NCBI RefSeq assembly: GCF_009857845.1
Contig: NZ_WWEQ01000024.1
Coordinates: 1-42,508 of the forward strand
Length of the DNA: 42,508 nucleotides
Direction of reading: 5' to 3'
From: Brevibacterium rongguiense
Lineage (GTDB): Bacteria > Actinomycetota > Actinomycetes > Actinomycetales > Brevibacteriaceae
Shown in pieces: positions 1-10,550 of this stretch. The notes under the pieces were generated by a model, which saw only the letters and a program-made list of their open reading frames with translations, searched no databases and was not told the DNA's origin. How positions within the stretch are numbered: position 1 is the first letter of the stretch; every line of letters starts with the position of its first letter. The position numbers and the translations under genes are program-made.

Positions 1-1006
1 GGCCCCTCGGCCGCGGCCGAGGCCCCGGTGCCCGCTGCGCCGCGCGGACCGGCGGCCAGGTCCGGTGCGGCCCCGCGCTCGGTCTCGGCCCCGCGCTCTG
101 CGAAATCCCCTCCGACCGCCGCGTCCGGGGCGGCGACGTCGAGGACGGAGGCGTACGGCGCGCCGGGCATGGGCTCGGGCCCCGGGTAGGCGGCGTGGGA
201 GAAGTACTCGACGGCGCCGATCGCCTGGCCCAGGTTGTTCGAGAGCGCGAAGAACTCACCGGCGACGGTGATCTGGGTGGCGTGGGCGGCCATCGCCATG
301 GCCTTGCGCCCCAGCACGGCGGAGACGTCCTGGGCGACCGCGATGGGCGCCTGCGCCGGGAAGTTCGCGGGCGCCGGGGCGGGGTCGAAGCCGGTGAGCT
401 CGAACCCGGGCCGTGTCGGATCGAACGCGGCGGCCACGGCCTCGGCCGGGGTCTCGACGAAGAGCAGCGTGGGCTCGATGCGCCCGCGCAGGCCCGCGAG
501 CGCGGCCACGACCGCCTCGTGGACGCGCCGGTGGTCCGGGTGGCCGTAGCCGCCATCGGCGGCGTACGTGATGACGAGGTGCGGGCGGATCTCCTCGACG
601 ACCGCGCGGATGAGCGCGGCGGGCGCCTCGGCGGGTGCGCGGCACAGGGCGCCGGGGGGCATGTGCCGCGGGGCCCGGGCGTGGCCATCGGGGCCCCACT
701 CCATGCCGGAGTCCTCGAAGCGGCCGGCCACGGAGGCGAGGAAGCGGTGATCGGCCACCCCGAGCGCCGCCATCGCGCGGGCCAGCTCCCCCTCGCGGTG
801 CGCGGCCAGGCCCGCGCGATCGCCCTCGAGGTGCTGGTGCGCGGCGCCGATCACCTCGCCGCCCTCCCCGCGCGAGGCGGTGAGCAGCGTGACCTGGGCG
901 CCCGCGTCCACGAGCTGGGCCATCGTGCCGCCCGTCGTGATCGACTCGTCGTCCGGATGGGCGTGGACGAACAGCGCGCGCACCGGGCCGCTGCGGGCGG
1001 CAGCGC

Positions 1007-1010
<4 letters not shown>
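1..1010 (-). CDS. mshB: MshB: GlcNAc-Ins deacetylase of mycothiol synthesis (3' end outside window)
   Basis: A zinc-dependent PIG-L family deacetylase. MshB removes the acetyl group from GlcNAc-inositol to give GlcN-Ins, the second half of the mycothiol pathway, in the cytoplasm. The reverse-strand frame starting at the ATG at 1010 reads MSAAARSGPVRALFVHAHPD, with the zinc motif HPDDE at residues 18-22 and a second conserved motif YGHPDH about residue 155. The frame stays open to base 1, giving at least 336 residues. This already exceeds the roughly 300 of mycobacterial MshB; the last 50 or so residues are Ala/Gly/Glu-rich and probably non-catalytic. The ATG overlaps the typA stop by four bases (ATGA), so the two genes are translationally coupled. 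Mca, the mycothiol conjugate amidase, is the main alternative. The HAHPDDESITTGG start is typical of both, and the typA context favours MshB. Confidence 0.85.
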
Positions 1011-2920
<1,910 letters not shown>

Positions 2921-3001
2921 CGATTCCCTTACTGGATGAGGCAGAGGCGGCGGGGCGCCGCGAAGACGGCGCGGCAGGCGCGCCCAACCCCACCAGTATA
3001 G

Positions 3002-3031
3002 GGGCCCGCCGGGATTCGCCCAGCCGGGCCC
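3002..3031 (-). terminator. Hairpin after oppDF, before typA
   Basis: GGGCCCG at 3002-3008 pairs with CGGGCCC at 3025-3031, and a second GGG/CCC pairing (3011-3013 with 3019-3021) lies inside the loop. The hairpin lies in the 132-bp gap between oppDF and typA. It has no T-tract, which is common for actinobacterial terminators. It would separate the transporter operon from typA-mshB. Confidence 0.5.
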
Positions 3032-3052
3032 GCGCCGCCGCTGCCCCGCGCC

Positions 3053-5050
3053 TCAGCCGGCGAGGTCCTCGCTGGCCGCGACGAGCATCGCATCGCGCGC
3101 CTCGCGGCGGCGGCGCTGCTCGTCGGGGTCCGGCACGGGCACGGCCGCGATGAGCCGCTGGGTGTACGGGTGGACTGGGTGGGACACGATGTCGCTCGAG
3201 GGGCCCACCTCCACGAGGTAGCCGTGGCGCATGACCGCGATCCGGTTCGACAGCATCTCCACGACCGCGAGGTCGTGGGTGATGAAGAGGCTGGCGAAGC
3301 CGTACTCCTCCTGGAGCTGGCTGAACAGCGCCAGGACCTTCGCCTGGACGGAGACGTCGAGGGCGGAGGTCGGCTCGTCGGCGATGAGCAGGCGCGGCTT
3401 GAGCGCGAGCGCCCGGGCGATGCCGATGCGCTGGCGCTGGCCGCCGGAGAGCTCGTGCGGATAGCGGTTGCGCATGGAGGTGGGCAGCTCGACCGATTCG
3501 AGCAGGCCCTCCACCCGGGAGCTCAGCTCGGCGCCCTTGAGCCCGTCGTGGAGGTAGAGCGGCTCCCCGATGCTCTCGCCCACCGGCAGGCGGGGGTTGA
3601 GCGAGGAGCCGGGATCCTGGAAGACGATGCCCACATCGCGCCGGTACTGGCGCAGCTGCTTCGAGCTCATGCCCGTGATGTCGACGCCGTTGATCTCGAT
3701 CGTGCCCTCGACGACGGGCAGCAGGCCCAGCGCCGCGCGGCCGATCGTCGTCTTGCCGGAGCCGGACTCGCCCACGAGGCCCACGACCTCGCCGGGGGCG
3801 ATCGTGAGGTTGACGTGGTGGGCCGCCCGGAAGGCCGGCGTGCGGCCCACCTTCGGGTACTCCACCGCGGCGTCGGTCAGCCGCAGGGCGGGCTCGCCCG
3901 TCAGCTCGGCCTCCGAGCCCGGGTGGTAGATCGTCTCCGTCGAGTCAAGCGAGACGGACGCCGGGCGCCACGCCTGACCGCCGGATGCTCCGGGCTCGCC
4001 TGCGGCGTGGGAGCCCTCCGCAGTGGGGGCCGCGGTTCCAGCGGCTCCGCCCGCGGCGGCCGAGGCGCCCGAGGCGGGGGCATCCGCGGGGCCCTCGCCG
4101 CGCTCGGCGGCCAGCGTCTGGGCGACGACCTCGACGTCCTCGGCACTCGAGCCGAACGTCGTCTCGCTGCCACCGCCCAGGTGGGGCACGGAGGCCAGCA
4201 GCTGCTTCGTGTAGTCGTGCTGCGGGTCGCCGAAGATCTGCGCGGCGGTGCCGGCCTCCACGGCGCGCCCGTTGCGCATGACGAGGATGTAGTCGGCCAT
4301 GTCCGCCACCACGCCCATGTCGTGGGTGATGAGGATGATGCCCGAGTCGATCCGCTCGCGCAGGTCGCGCATGAGCTTGAGGATCTCCGCCTGGACCGTG
4401 ACGTCGAGGGCCGTTGTGGGCTCGTCGGCGATGAGCAGGTGGGGATCGCAGGCGAGCGCCTGGGCGATCATGATGCGCTGGCGCTGGCCGCCGGAGAGCT
4501 GGTGGGGGAAATGGTCGAAGCGGCGCTCGTAGTCCGGGATCTCGACGAGCCGCATGAGCTCGAGCGCGCGCTCCTTGGCCTCCGCCGGGCCCACGTTGAA
4601 GTGGGTGCGCAGCGTCTCGACGATCTGGAAGCCCACGGTGTATACCGGGTTGAGCGCGGTCATGGGCTCCTGGAAGATCACGGAGATCTCCTTGCCCCGG
4701 ATGCCGCGCATCTGCTCCTGGGGCATCCCGATGAGCTCCCGGTCGCCCAGCTTGGCCGAGCCGCTGGCGCGCCCGTTGGGCGGCAGCAGCCCGATGAGCG
4801 ACATCGACGACTGGGACTTCCCGGACCCGGACTCACCCACGATCGCCAGCACCTCGCCGGCATGGAGCGTGTAGTCGAGGTCCTCGGCGGCGGTGAACCA
4901 CTCGTCGCCCACCCAGAACCGCACGCCCAGGCCGCGGACGGTGAGGATCGGCTTCTTGCCGCCGGCGCCGGACTGTGCGCCAGTGCTGCCCTGTGCGCCA
5001 GTGCTGCCCTGCGCGCCGGTGCTGCCCTGCGCGTTCTCTGCCGTGCTCAC
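3053..5050 (-). CDS. oppD: Fused oligopeptide ABC transporter ATPase (OppD-OppF in one chain)
   Basis: Two complete peptide-transporter nucleotide-binding domains in one 665-residue chain. They power uptake of oligopeptides or similar solutes through OppB-OppC. Domain 1 (about 33-285) has Walker A GESGSGKS at 72-79, the signature LSGGQRQR and Walker [13 protein letters not shown]. Domain 2 (about 350-640) has [17 protein letters not shown] and [12 protein letters not shown]. Both end with the Opp-type C-terminal extension ([12 protein letters not shown] and [12 protein letters not shown]). The domains are joined by an Ala/Gly/Ser/Glu-rich linker of about 60 residues. The start is the GTG at 5050, which overlaps the oppC stop (GTGA). 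Residues 8-26 are three GSTGAQ-type hexapeptides encoded by an 18-bp tandem repeat. A longer frame upstream only reads antiphase through oppC and is not real. Confidence 0.93.
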   Translation of the reverse strand: MSTAENAQGSTGAQGSTGAQGSTGAQSGAGGKKPILTVRGLGVRFWVGDEWFTAAEDLDYTLHAGEVLAIVGESGSGKSQSSMSLIGLLPPNGRASGSAKLGDRELIGMPQEQMRGIRGKEISVIFQEPMTALNPVYTVGFQIVETLRTHFNVGPAEAKERALELMRLVEIPDYERRFDHFPHQLSGGQRQRIMIAQALACDPHLLIADEPTTALDVTVQAEILKLMRDLRERIDSGIILITHDMGVVADMADYILVMRNGRAVEAGTAAQIFGDPQHDYTKQLLASVPHLGGGSETTFGSSAEDVEVVAQTLAAERGEGPADAPASGASAAAGGAAGTAAPTAEGSHAAGEPGASGGQAWRPASVSLDSTETIYHPGSEAELTGEPALRLTDAAVEYPKVGRTPAFRAAHHVNLTIAPGEVVGLVGESGSGKTTIGRAALGLLPVVEGTIEINGVDITGMSSKQLRQYRRDVGIVFQDPGSSLNPRLPVGESIGEPLYLHDGLKGAELSSRVEGLLESVELPTSMRNRYPHELSGGQRQRIGIARALALKPRLLIADEPTSALDVSVQAKVLALFSQLQEEYGFASLFITHDLAVVEMLSNRIAVMRHGYLVEVGPSSDIVSHPVHPYTQRLIAAVPVPDPDEQRRRREARDAMLVAASEDLAG
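4973..5026 (-). repeat. 18-bp x3 in-frame minisatellite at the 5' end of oppDF
   Basis: Three tandem 18-bp units at 4973-4990, 4991-5008 and 5009-5026. The first two are identical and the third has two substitutions. On the coding strand they encode repeated Gly-Ser-Thr-Gly-Ala-Gln. The unit length is a multiple of three, so copy-number changes keep the frame. Confidence 0.9.
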
Positions 5051-6174
5051 TGGCCGTCCTTCCGCTCGTCGTCGATGCTCCGGCGCCGCTCGCCGCGCGT
5101 GCTGCCGTCTCCCGTGCCGCCGGGCGTGAACGGGCCCGCGAGGTTCGCGGAGCTCGCCAGCAGGCGGTCGGCCCTGGCCATCTTGCGGGCCGAGGGGATC
5201 TTGCGCTGGCGCGGGTCGAAGGCATCGCGCAGGCCGTCGCCGATGAAGTTCACCGCGAGCGCCACGATGATGATGAACAGGCCGGGCCACCAGAACAGCC
5301 AGGGGCGGGTGGCGAACGAGCCCTGGTATTCGTTGATGAGCTGGCCAAGCGAGACGTCCGGGGCGTGGACACCGAAGCCCAGGAAGCTCAGCGCCGTCTC
5401 CAGCACGATCGCCTGGCTCATCATGAGCGTCGTGTTGACGATGACGACGCCCATGGCGTTGGGCAGCATGTGCTTGAACATGATCCGGAAGTCGCTGGCC
5501 CCGGCCACGCGGGCCGAGTCGACGAACTCCCGCTCGCGCAGGGAGAGGAAGTCGCCGCGCACGAGACGTGCCAGGGTGGGCCACAGGATGAGGCCCAGCA
5601 CGAACGCCAGCAGCGGCGGGTTGGCGAGGTGGCCGGCGAGCACGCCGAGGATCGCGCCCACGACGATCGTGGGCAGCATGATGAAGCCGTCGGTCACGCG
5701 CATGAGCGCGTTGTCGACCCAGCCGCGGTAGTAGCCGGCCAGCGCGCCCACGACGACGCCGACGACGAGCAGGGTGGCGCCCATGATGAGCATCATGAGG
5801 ATCGACACCTGCACGCCCTTGAGCACGCGAGCGAAGTTGTCGCGGCCGATGTCGTCCTGGCCGAACGGGTGCTCGCCCAGCGAGAACGGGTTGGACAGGT
5901 GCCACGTGGGCGCGCCGCCGTTCATGACGTCGGAGCTGTTGTAGAAGTTGTACTTCCACCAGCCCGGGATCGGGCCCATGCCCACCGCGGTGAAGGAGAA
6001 GACGATGACGATGATGAGCAGCACCAGGCTGATCATCGCGCCCTGGTGGCGGAGGAACTTGCGCAGGACGATCTGGCCCTGCGACATCCCCGCGGTCTCG
6101 CGGCCCTCGATCGAGCCGCTCGTGTCCGGCAGTGCGCCCTCGCTGACGGAGGGGTCCTGAAGTGGTGCGCTCAT
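5047..6174 (-). CDS. oppC: Oligopeptide ABC transporter permease OppC/DppC
   Basis: An inner-membrane permease subunit of 375 residues. After a 40-residue cytoplasmic N-terminus, the first membrane segment is near GAMISLVLLIIVIVFSF. An extracytoplasmic loop with the OppC-typical HPFGQDDIGRDNFARVL motif follows, then five further segments and the EAA coupling loop FVDSARVAGASDFRIMFKH. Length and motif order fit the OppC family. Start: ATG at 6174, overlapping the oppB stop in ATGA; the stop overlaps the oppDF GTG. The overlapping oppB-oppC-oppDF arrangement implies one coupled mRNA. Confidence 0.93.
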   Translation of the reverse strand: MSAPLQDPSVSEGALPDTSGSIEGRETAGMSQGQIVLRKFLRHQGAMISLVLLIIVIVFSFTAVGMGPIPGWWKYNFYNSSDVMNGGAPTWHLSNPFSLGEHPFGQDDIGRDNFARVLKGVQVSILMMLIMGATLLVVGVVVGALAGYYRGWVDNALMRVTDGFIMLPTIVVGAILGVLAGHLANPPLLAFVLGLILWPTLARLVRGDFLSLREREFVDSARVAGASDFRIMFKHMLPNAMGVVIVNTTLMMSQAIVLETALSFLGFGVHAPDVSLGQLINEYQGSFATRPWLFWWPGLFIIIVALAVNFIGDGLRDAFDPRQRKIPSARKMARADRLLASSANLAGPFTPGGTGDGSTRGERRRSIDDERKDGQ

Positions 6175-7715
6175 GCTGTCACCCGAATTCTGGGATCGAG
6201 GATTCCGTAGACGAAGTCGGCCACGACGTTCGCGAGGATGGATAGGATGCCGACGATGAGGATGTAGGCCATGATCGGGTCGATATCGGCCTGGTGCAGG
6301 CCGTCGGCGAACATCTTGCCCATCCCCGACCAGCCGAAGACGGTCTCGGTCATGACCGCGCCGCCGATGATCGTCATGAGGTCGACGGGCACGACCGCCG
6401 CGAGCGGCAGCAGCGCATTGCGCATCGCGTGACGCATGATGACCGTGCGCTCGCTCAGGCCCTTGGCCCGTGCGGTGCGGATGTAGTCCTGGTTCATCAC
6501 CTCGAGCATCGACCCGCGCGTATAGCGCGTGTACGTGGCGAACGAAATGAGGATGAGGGCGATCGACGGCAGGATGAGGTGGGTGTAGTTGTCCACCGTG
6601 TGGATCCAGAAGTTGCCCTCGAGGCCCGGCTCCCCCGCGCCGATCGTACGGATGGGGCGCCCGGAGATCTGCGACATCTTCGAGTACTTCGCCCAGTACT
6701 GCATGGCCTGGTCGATGAAGATGACGACGCCGGCGATGAGGGCGACGATGCCCGCCGTGCGGGCCGACTGCCACTTGTCCGGCCCGCCGAAGGCCAGGCC
6801 GATGCCCACGCCCACCGCGATCGCGAGGATCGTCAGGAGGGCGATGAGCCACACCGTGGGGTTGTAGAAGTGATAAAACCACTGCATCCCGTAGTAGACG
6901 GCGCCGCCCATGACCACGGCCGTGGTGAGGGCCGCATAGAGGGAGCGGCGGTTGTTCAGGCCCGTCGACAGGTGGGTGACGAGGACGGCGGCGCCTAGCG
7001 CGATGACGAGCGAGCCCACGAGCCCCAGGCCGGGGTGCTGCAGCCAGCCCGAGGTGAAGACGTAGGTGAGCGCCGCGAACGTGATGACCGTGGCCGCCGC
7101 GAGGTTGATGAGCCGCCGGCGCAGCGAGCCCGCCATCGCGCCCATCCAGAACAGCCCCGCGGCGATCGAGATGACGATGATGAGCGGCCAGTTGGGCCGG
7201 GGGTGCTGGAGGTAGTTGTTGAAGCTGATGGAGCCGTACTGCTTGAGGAGCACGGCCACCCAGAACACCGGCAGCGAGTACATGAGGAACGTGACGAACG
7301 TGATGACGTAGTCGAACGTCGTGTACTGCCGCAGCGCGGAGATGAGGCCCACGACCACGCCGATGAGGATCGCGACGATCGTCGCGGCGAAGACGAGCTT
7401 GAGCGAGGTGCCCACGGCGCCGGGAAGCATGTCGAGGACCGTCTGGTGGGTCTTCCACGATGAGCCCAGGTTGCAGCGGCCGATGAAGCAGCCGCCCACG
7501 CCGCCCAGCCACCACAGGTAGCGCAGCGGCGAGGGCACGTCGAGGTGGAGCTGCTGGGTCCGCGCCGCCATGTCGGCCTCCTTGTTCGGAGACGTCGAGG
7601 TGCGCAGCTCCTGCAGGGGGTCGATGGCGAGGTCGGTGAGCACGTAGAGCAGGAACGTCACGACGATGAGGACGAGCACCGACGACGCGATCCGCTTGGC
7701 GAGGAATTTGATCAT
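6171..7715 (-). CDS. oppB: Oligopeptide ABC transporter permease OppB with a large membrane insertion
   Basis: A permease partner of OppC. The N-terminus (MIKFLAKRIASSVLVLIVVT) and the C-terminal part (LILPSIALI, EAA loop YIRTARAKGLSERTVIMRHA, GGAVMTETVFGWSGMG) are standard OppB/DppB. However, the chain is 514 residues against about 310-340 for the family. The excess, roughly residues 175-345, lies between the canonical middle membrane segments and contains about six extra hydrophobic stretches (for example WPLIIVISIAAGLFW, ALTTAVVMGGAVYY, LIALLTILAIAVGVGIGLAF). I chose ATG 7715, preceded by GAGAGA; a GTG at 7733 would add six residues. A 12-bp hairpin precedes it, downstream of oppA. The even number of extra segments would preserve topology. 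Confidence 0.9.
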   Translation of the reverse strand: MIKFLAKRIASSVLVLIVVTFLLYVLTDLAIDPLQELRTSTSPNKEADMAARTQQLHLDVPSPLRYLWWLGGVGGCFIGRCNLGSSWKTHQTVLDMLPGAVGTSLKLVFAATIVAILIGVVVGLISALRQYTTFDYVITFVTFLMYSLPVFWVAVLLKQYGSISFNNYLQHPRPNWPLIIVISIAAGLFWMGAMAGSLRRRLINLAAATVITFAALTYVFTSGWLQHPGLGLVGSLVIALGAAVLVTHLSTGLNNRRSLYAALTTAVVMGGAVYYGMQWFYHFYNPTVWLIALLTILAIAVGVGIGLAFGGPDKWQSARTAGIVALIAGVVIFIDQAMQYWAKYSKMSQISGRPIRTIGAGEPGLEGNFWIHTVDNYTHLILPSIALILISFATYTRYTRGSMLEVMNQDYIRTARAKGLSERTVIMRHAMRNALLPLAAVVPVDLMTIIGGAVMTETVFGWSGMGKMFADGLHQADIDPIMAYILIVGILSILANVVADFVYGILDPRIRVTA

Positions 7716-7739
7716 AGGGATTCTCTCTGACACGCCTCA

Positions 7740-7767
7740 GGCGGGGCGGCCCGCAGGCCGCCCCGCC
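7740..7767 (-). terminator. Perfect 12-bp stem-loop between oppA and oppB
   Basis: GGCGGGGCGGCC (7740-7751), loop CGCA, GGCCGCCCCGCC (7756-7767): twelve uninterrupted pairs with a four-base loop. It lies just after the oppA stop and about 25 bp before the oppB start. In binding-protein transporters such a structure usually acts as a partial terminator or 3' stabiliser, raising the binding-protein mRNA above permease mRNA. The function is inferred from position. Confidence 0.75.
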
Positions 7768-7805
7768 CAACGCGGGGACGATGAGTCACGCAGCTCCGCT
7801 TCGCC

Positions 7806-9635
7806 TTACTGCATCTTCCACTCGTAGTAGTTCCAGAACAGGGTGGGGGCAACCGTGATGTTGTCGATGCCCGAGAGCTGCTCGCGGTACGAGGTGATCG
7901 ACGGGAACTGGAAGAGCGTGATGCCGAAGGCGTCGTCGACGAGATGCTTCTCGATCTGGCCCTCGAGCTCCGCCTGCTTGCCCGTATCGAGCTCCTGGCC
8001 GAGCTGATCGTAGAGCTTGTCGACGTCCTTGTTCGAGTACTTGCCGAAGTTGTTCTGTCCGGTTGACGTGAAGTTGGCCTCCGACTCCGTCACCGTCGTC
8101 GAAGTCGACTGCCAGCCGAACAGCGAGGCATCGTAGCGGCTCGTGTCGGGCAGGTGCTCGCTCCACTGCGCGTCGCCGCCGTCGACGACCTCGAAGCCCG
8201 CCTGGTCGCCGGCCTCCTTGATGAGCTGGAACTCCTGCTGGCGGCGCGCATTGTCCTTCGCGTACATGACGCGCACCTTGGGCTTCGAGGCGCTGGCCTC
8301 CTGGAGCAGCTTCTTGGCCCCCTCGAGGTCCTGCTGACCGTACATCTGCTCGATGCCGTTTTCCTTGACGATTTGGTCGTAGCTCGGCGAGCCCGGGACC
8401 TGGATGAAGGAGTTGCGGACCTTCGCGGAGTCGTTGAGCGGCTTGATGATGTCGTTGACGATCTTCTCGCGCGGCATCGCCTTGAGGAACGCCTGGCGGA
8501 CCTTCTTGGCCTTCGCGGCGTCCCCGCCATAGGTCTTCGGGTCGAAGGGCCCGCCGTTGGCCATCGCCAGGTCGACGTGCTCGTAGGTCGCGTCGTCGCC
8601 GGTGTCCGTCTTGACGCCGTCGATCCCCTGGACCTGCTTGAGGATGTCCGCGGTGGCCTGCGGCTGGATCGCGTCGACCTCGCCGTTCTGCAGCGCCTGG
8701 ACCGCGGCGGTCGGGTCCTCGTTGTAGCGAACCGTGACCTTCTTGATATTGGGCTTGCGGTCACCCTCGTAGTTGTCCCGGCGCGTCAGGGTGACGTACT
8801 GGTTCTCCTTGTACTCGGTCATCTCGTAGGGGCCGGTGGTGACGAGGAGGTCCTTGTCGCTGGGCAGCTTCGTGAAGTCGAAGCCGGTGTTCCACGTGTT
8901 CGCGATCTTCGTCAGCGACTTGTTGTCCTTGTCCTTGAACGCCTTGAGGACCGCGTCGTTGCCCTTCTGGGCGTCGTCGGTGCCCAGGGCCTTCTTCGCG
9001 ACGATGTGCGCGGGCAGGCCGCCATCCGTGAGAGCCAGGTTCGCCTCCCAGTCCGCGAACGGCTTCGGGTAGCTGAAGGTCACTTCCTTGTTGTCCGAGC
9101 TGATTTCCGGGAAGTCCTTGATCCGCGCCACCTGGGGGTCCGCAGCATTGAAGACGACGTTCTCGCCCTTCTGCTTCTTGACGTTGCCCTCGTCGTCAGA
9201 CGCCTTGTCCGCATCCTTCGTGTTGAAGTTCCCGCTACGAGCACCCCAGGCCAGCACGAGGTCCGCCGCCGAGTACGGCGTGCCGTCGGACCACTTGGCC
9301 TTGTCGCCGATCGTGTACTTGACCTTCAGCGGGTCGTCCGAGACCTTCTCGATCTTGCCGAAGCCCTCGTTCTCCTGAAGCTTCAGATCCGGGTCGTAGT
9401 ACTTGAAGGAGTCGTTCATCATGTACACGAGATTCGAGTTCGCCGTGGCGTTGCCGGTGTTGGACTCATTGTTCATCGAGAAGAACGGCTGGTTCCACAT
9501 GACCTTGACTTCGGCGTCCTGGTTGCCCGAGCCGCCCTCATCCGACGAGTCGGCGCCGTTGTTGGGGCTGCAGGCGGACAGCAGCATAGCCGTGGCGAGC
9601 ACTCCGGCTCCGGCGGTGAGGAGGTGCTTCTTCAC
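7806..9635 (-). CDS. oppA: Peptide ABC transporter substrate-binding lipoprotein (OppA/SBP_bac_5)
   Basis: An extracytoplasmic solute-binding lipoprotein of 609 residues that delivers peptides to OppBC. The lipoprotein signal peptide reads VKKHLLTAG with lipobox LLSAC, then an Asn/Gly/Ser/Asp-rich tether. The family-5 binding fold runs to the C-terminus; recognisable segments are KWSDGTPYSAADLVLAW, VTTGPYEMTEYKENQYVTLT and NEDPTAAVQALQNGEVDAI. The GTG at 9635 is chosen because GGAGAA sits five to six bases upstream and the signal peptide begins there; a longer frame to 9791 would bury the signal peptide. It is the first gene of oppABC-DF. A 20-bp palindrome lies in its leader. By family, the mycobacterial LpqW encoded near typA is a relative. 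Confidence 0.93.
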   Translation of the reverse strand: MKKHLLTAGAGVLATAMLLSACSPNNGADSSDEGGSGNQDAEVKVMWNQPFFSMNNESNTGNATANSNLVYMMNDSFKYYDPDLKLQENEGFGKIEKVSDDPLKVKYTIGDKAKWSDGTPYSAADLVLAWGARSGNFNTKDADKASDDEGNVKKQKGENVVFNAADPQVARIKDFPEISSDNKEVTFSYPKPFADWEANLALTDGGLPAHIVAKKALGTDDAQKGNDAVLKAFKDKDNKSLTKIANTWNTGFDFTKLPSDKDLLVTTGPYEMTEYKENQYVTLTRRDNYEGDRKPNIKKVTVRYNEDPTAAVQALQNGEVDAIQPQATADILKQVQGIDGVKTDTGDDATYEHVDLAMANGGPFDPKTYGGDAAKAKKVRQAFLKAMPREKIVNDIIKPLNDSAKVRNSFIQVPGSPSYDQIVKENGIEQMYGQQDLEGAKKLLQEASASKPKVRVMYAKDNARRQQEFQLIKEAGDQAGFEVVDGGDAQWSEHLPDTSRYDASLFGWQSTSTTVTESEANFTSTGQNNFGKYSNKDVDKLYDQLGQELDTGKQAELEGQIEKHLVDDAFGITLFQFPSITSYREQLSGIDNITVAPTLFWNYYEWKMQ

Positions 9636-9657
9636 GTGTTCTCCATTCGTCAGGACG

Positions 9658-9677
9658 CGCGGACTGCGCAGTCCGCG
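9658..9677. promoter_or_regulatory. Perfect 20-bp palindrome in the oppA leader
   Basis: CGCGGACTGCGCAGTCCGCG is fully self-complementary and ends 22 bp upstream of the oppA GTG. It could be an operator for a dimeric regulator or an RNA hairpin beside the ribosome-binding site. A weaker dyad, ATGCA-TGT-TGCAT, lies at 9735-9747. Confidence 0.5.
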
Positions 9678-9865
9678 GTGGAAGTCGTTCCGGCGCCCGC
9701 GCGCCTCCCAGAATGGGAAAACCGTGAACGCCTCATGCATGTTGCATGGACTGCCCATAACGGTAAGCCCTGGGGACGTGACCGGGTCCACACTCTGGAC
9801 GTTGTGACCCGATTGTTACCAAGCGTGCTTGAGGCGCGCACATCGCGGGCCGGCAGCGGCCCCAC

Positions 9866-9871
9866 TAGACT
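9866..9871 (+). promoter_or_regulatory. Leaderless -10 box for the PH-domain gene
   Basis: TAGACT is followed by seven bases and then the ATG at 9879, with no Shine-Dalgarno sequence between. Transcription would start at or next to the A of the start codon. No good -35 is visible. Confidence 0.55.
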
Positions 9872-9878
9872 CAGCCGC

Positions 9879-10532
9879 ATGTCAGAGCACCCGGTGTACG
9901 AGCCGACGGGCGGGCCCCGCGCCGCGCCCGAGGCCGTTCGCACGCACCGCGCGCGGGTGCTGGCGGTCGGGGCGGGCGCGGTGGCGGCTGTCGTCGCAAT
10001 CGCGCTGTTACTCAGCGTCCCGCTCCCCCGCGCCCTGGCCCTCCTGGGCTTCCCCATCCTCGTCGGAGTCCTCGCCTGGGCGCTCTACTGGCGTCCCCGG
10101 GTGGAACTCGACCCGGACGCACTCACTTTCGTCGACGTCGTGCGCACCGCCCGGATCCCCTGGGCCGAGGTGCGCGACTTCGATGTGCGCTTCGGGCTGC
10201 GGGTGAACACGGTGGGCGGGCGAGCGCTCGCCGCGTGGGCGCTGCCGGCCGCCGGCCGGCGCGCGGTTGCCCGCGGCTCCGAGGCGAACGCCGGCGCGGG
10301 CGGGGCCGGTGGGCAGTCCGCGCCCGCCCCCATTCCCACCGGCCGGAGCCTGCGCGGCGAGCTGCGGCCGCACATGCCGCCCAGCCTGCAGCGCGTCCTC
10401 GACTACCGCCGCCTCGCGGCGTCCGGCGCCGCGCCTCGGGCGCAGGGCATCGAGACGCACTGGCACTGGGGCACCCTTGCCGCCTTCGCGGCCGCGCTGG
10501 CGTGGGCGGGGATCGCGCTCAGCGCCGTCTGA
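9879..10532 (+). CDS. Membrane PH-domain protein (bPH_6/Cfp6-like)
   Basis: A 217-residue protein of unknown exact role. Two membrane segments near residues 25-65 (VLAVGAGAVAAVVAIALLL and ALALLGFPILVGVLAWALYW) are followed by a small bacterial PH-like domain (VELDPDALTFVDVVRTARIPWAEVRDFDVRFGL). A Gly/Ala-rich stretch and a third hydrophobic segment end the chain. The layout of two membrane segments followed by a W-containing beta-sheet domain is that of the actinobacterial Cfp6-type bPH_6 family. ATG at 9879 is supported by the leaderless -10 immediately before it. It is divergent from oppA across 243 bp and convergent with the MBL-fold gene. Confidence 0.75.
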   Translation: MSEHPVYEPTGGPRAAPEAVRTHRARVLAVGAGAVAAVVAIALLLSVPLPRALALLGFPILVGVLAWALYWRPRVELDPDALTFVDVVRTARIPWAEVRDFDVRFGLRVNTVGGRALAAWALPAAGRRAVARGSEANAGAGGAGGQSAPAPIPTGRSLRGELRPHMPPSLQRVLDYRRLAASGAAPRAQGIETHWHWGTLAAFAAALAWAGIALSAV

Positions 10533-10550
10533 GGACGCGGGCGCGCCGGC

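Noticed and set aside
3170..5731. An 853-codon plus-strand open frame
   Set aside because: Antisense shadow of the oppDF and oppC genes; the composition (Ala, Arg, Leu, His, Asp) is that of a shadow and there is no ribosome site or domain.
7806..9791. Longer oppA start at 9791
   Set aside because: It would place 52 residues before the lipoprotein signal peptide. The GTG at 9635 has GGAGAA and begins the signal.
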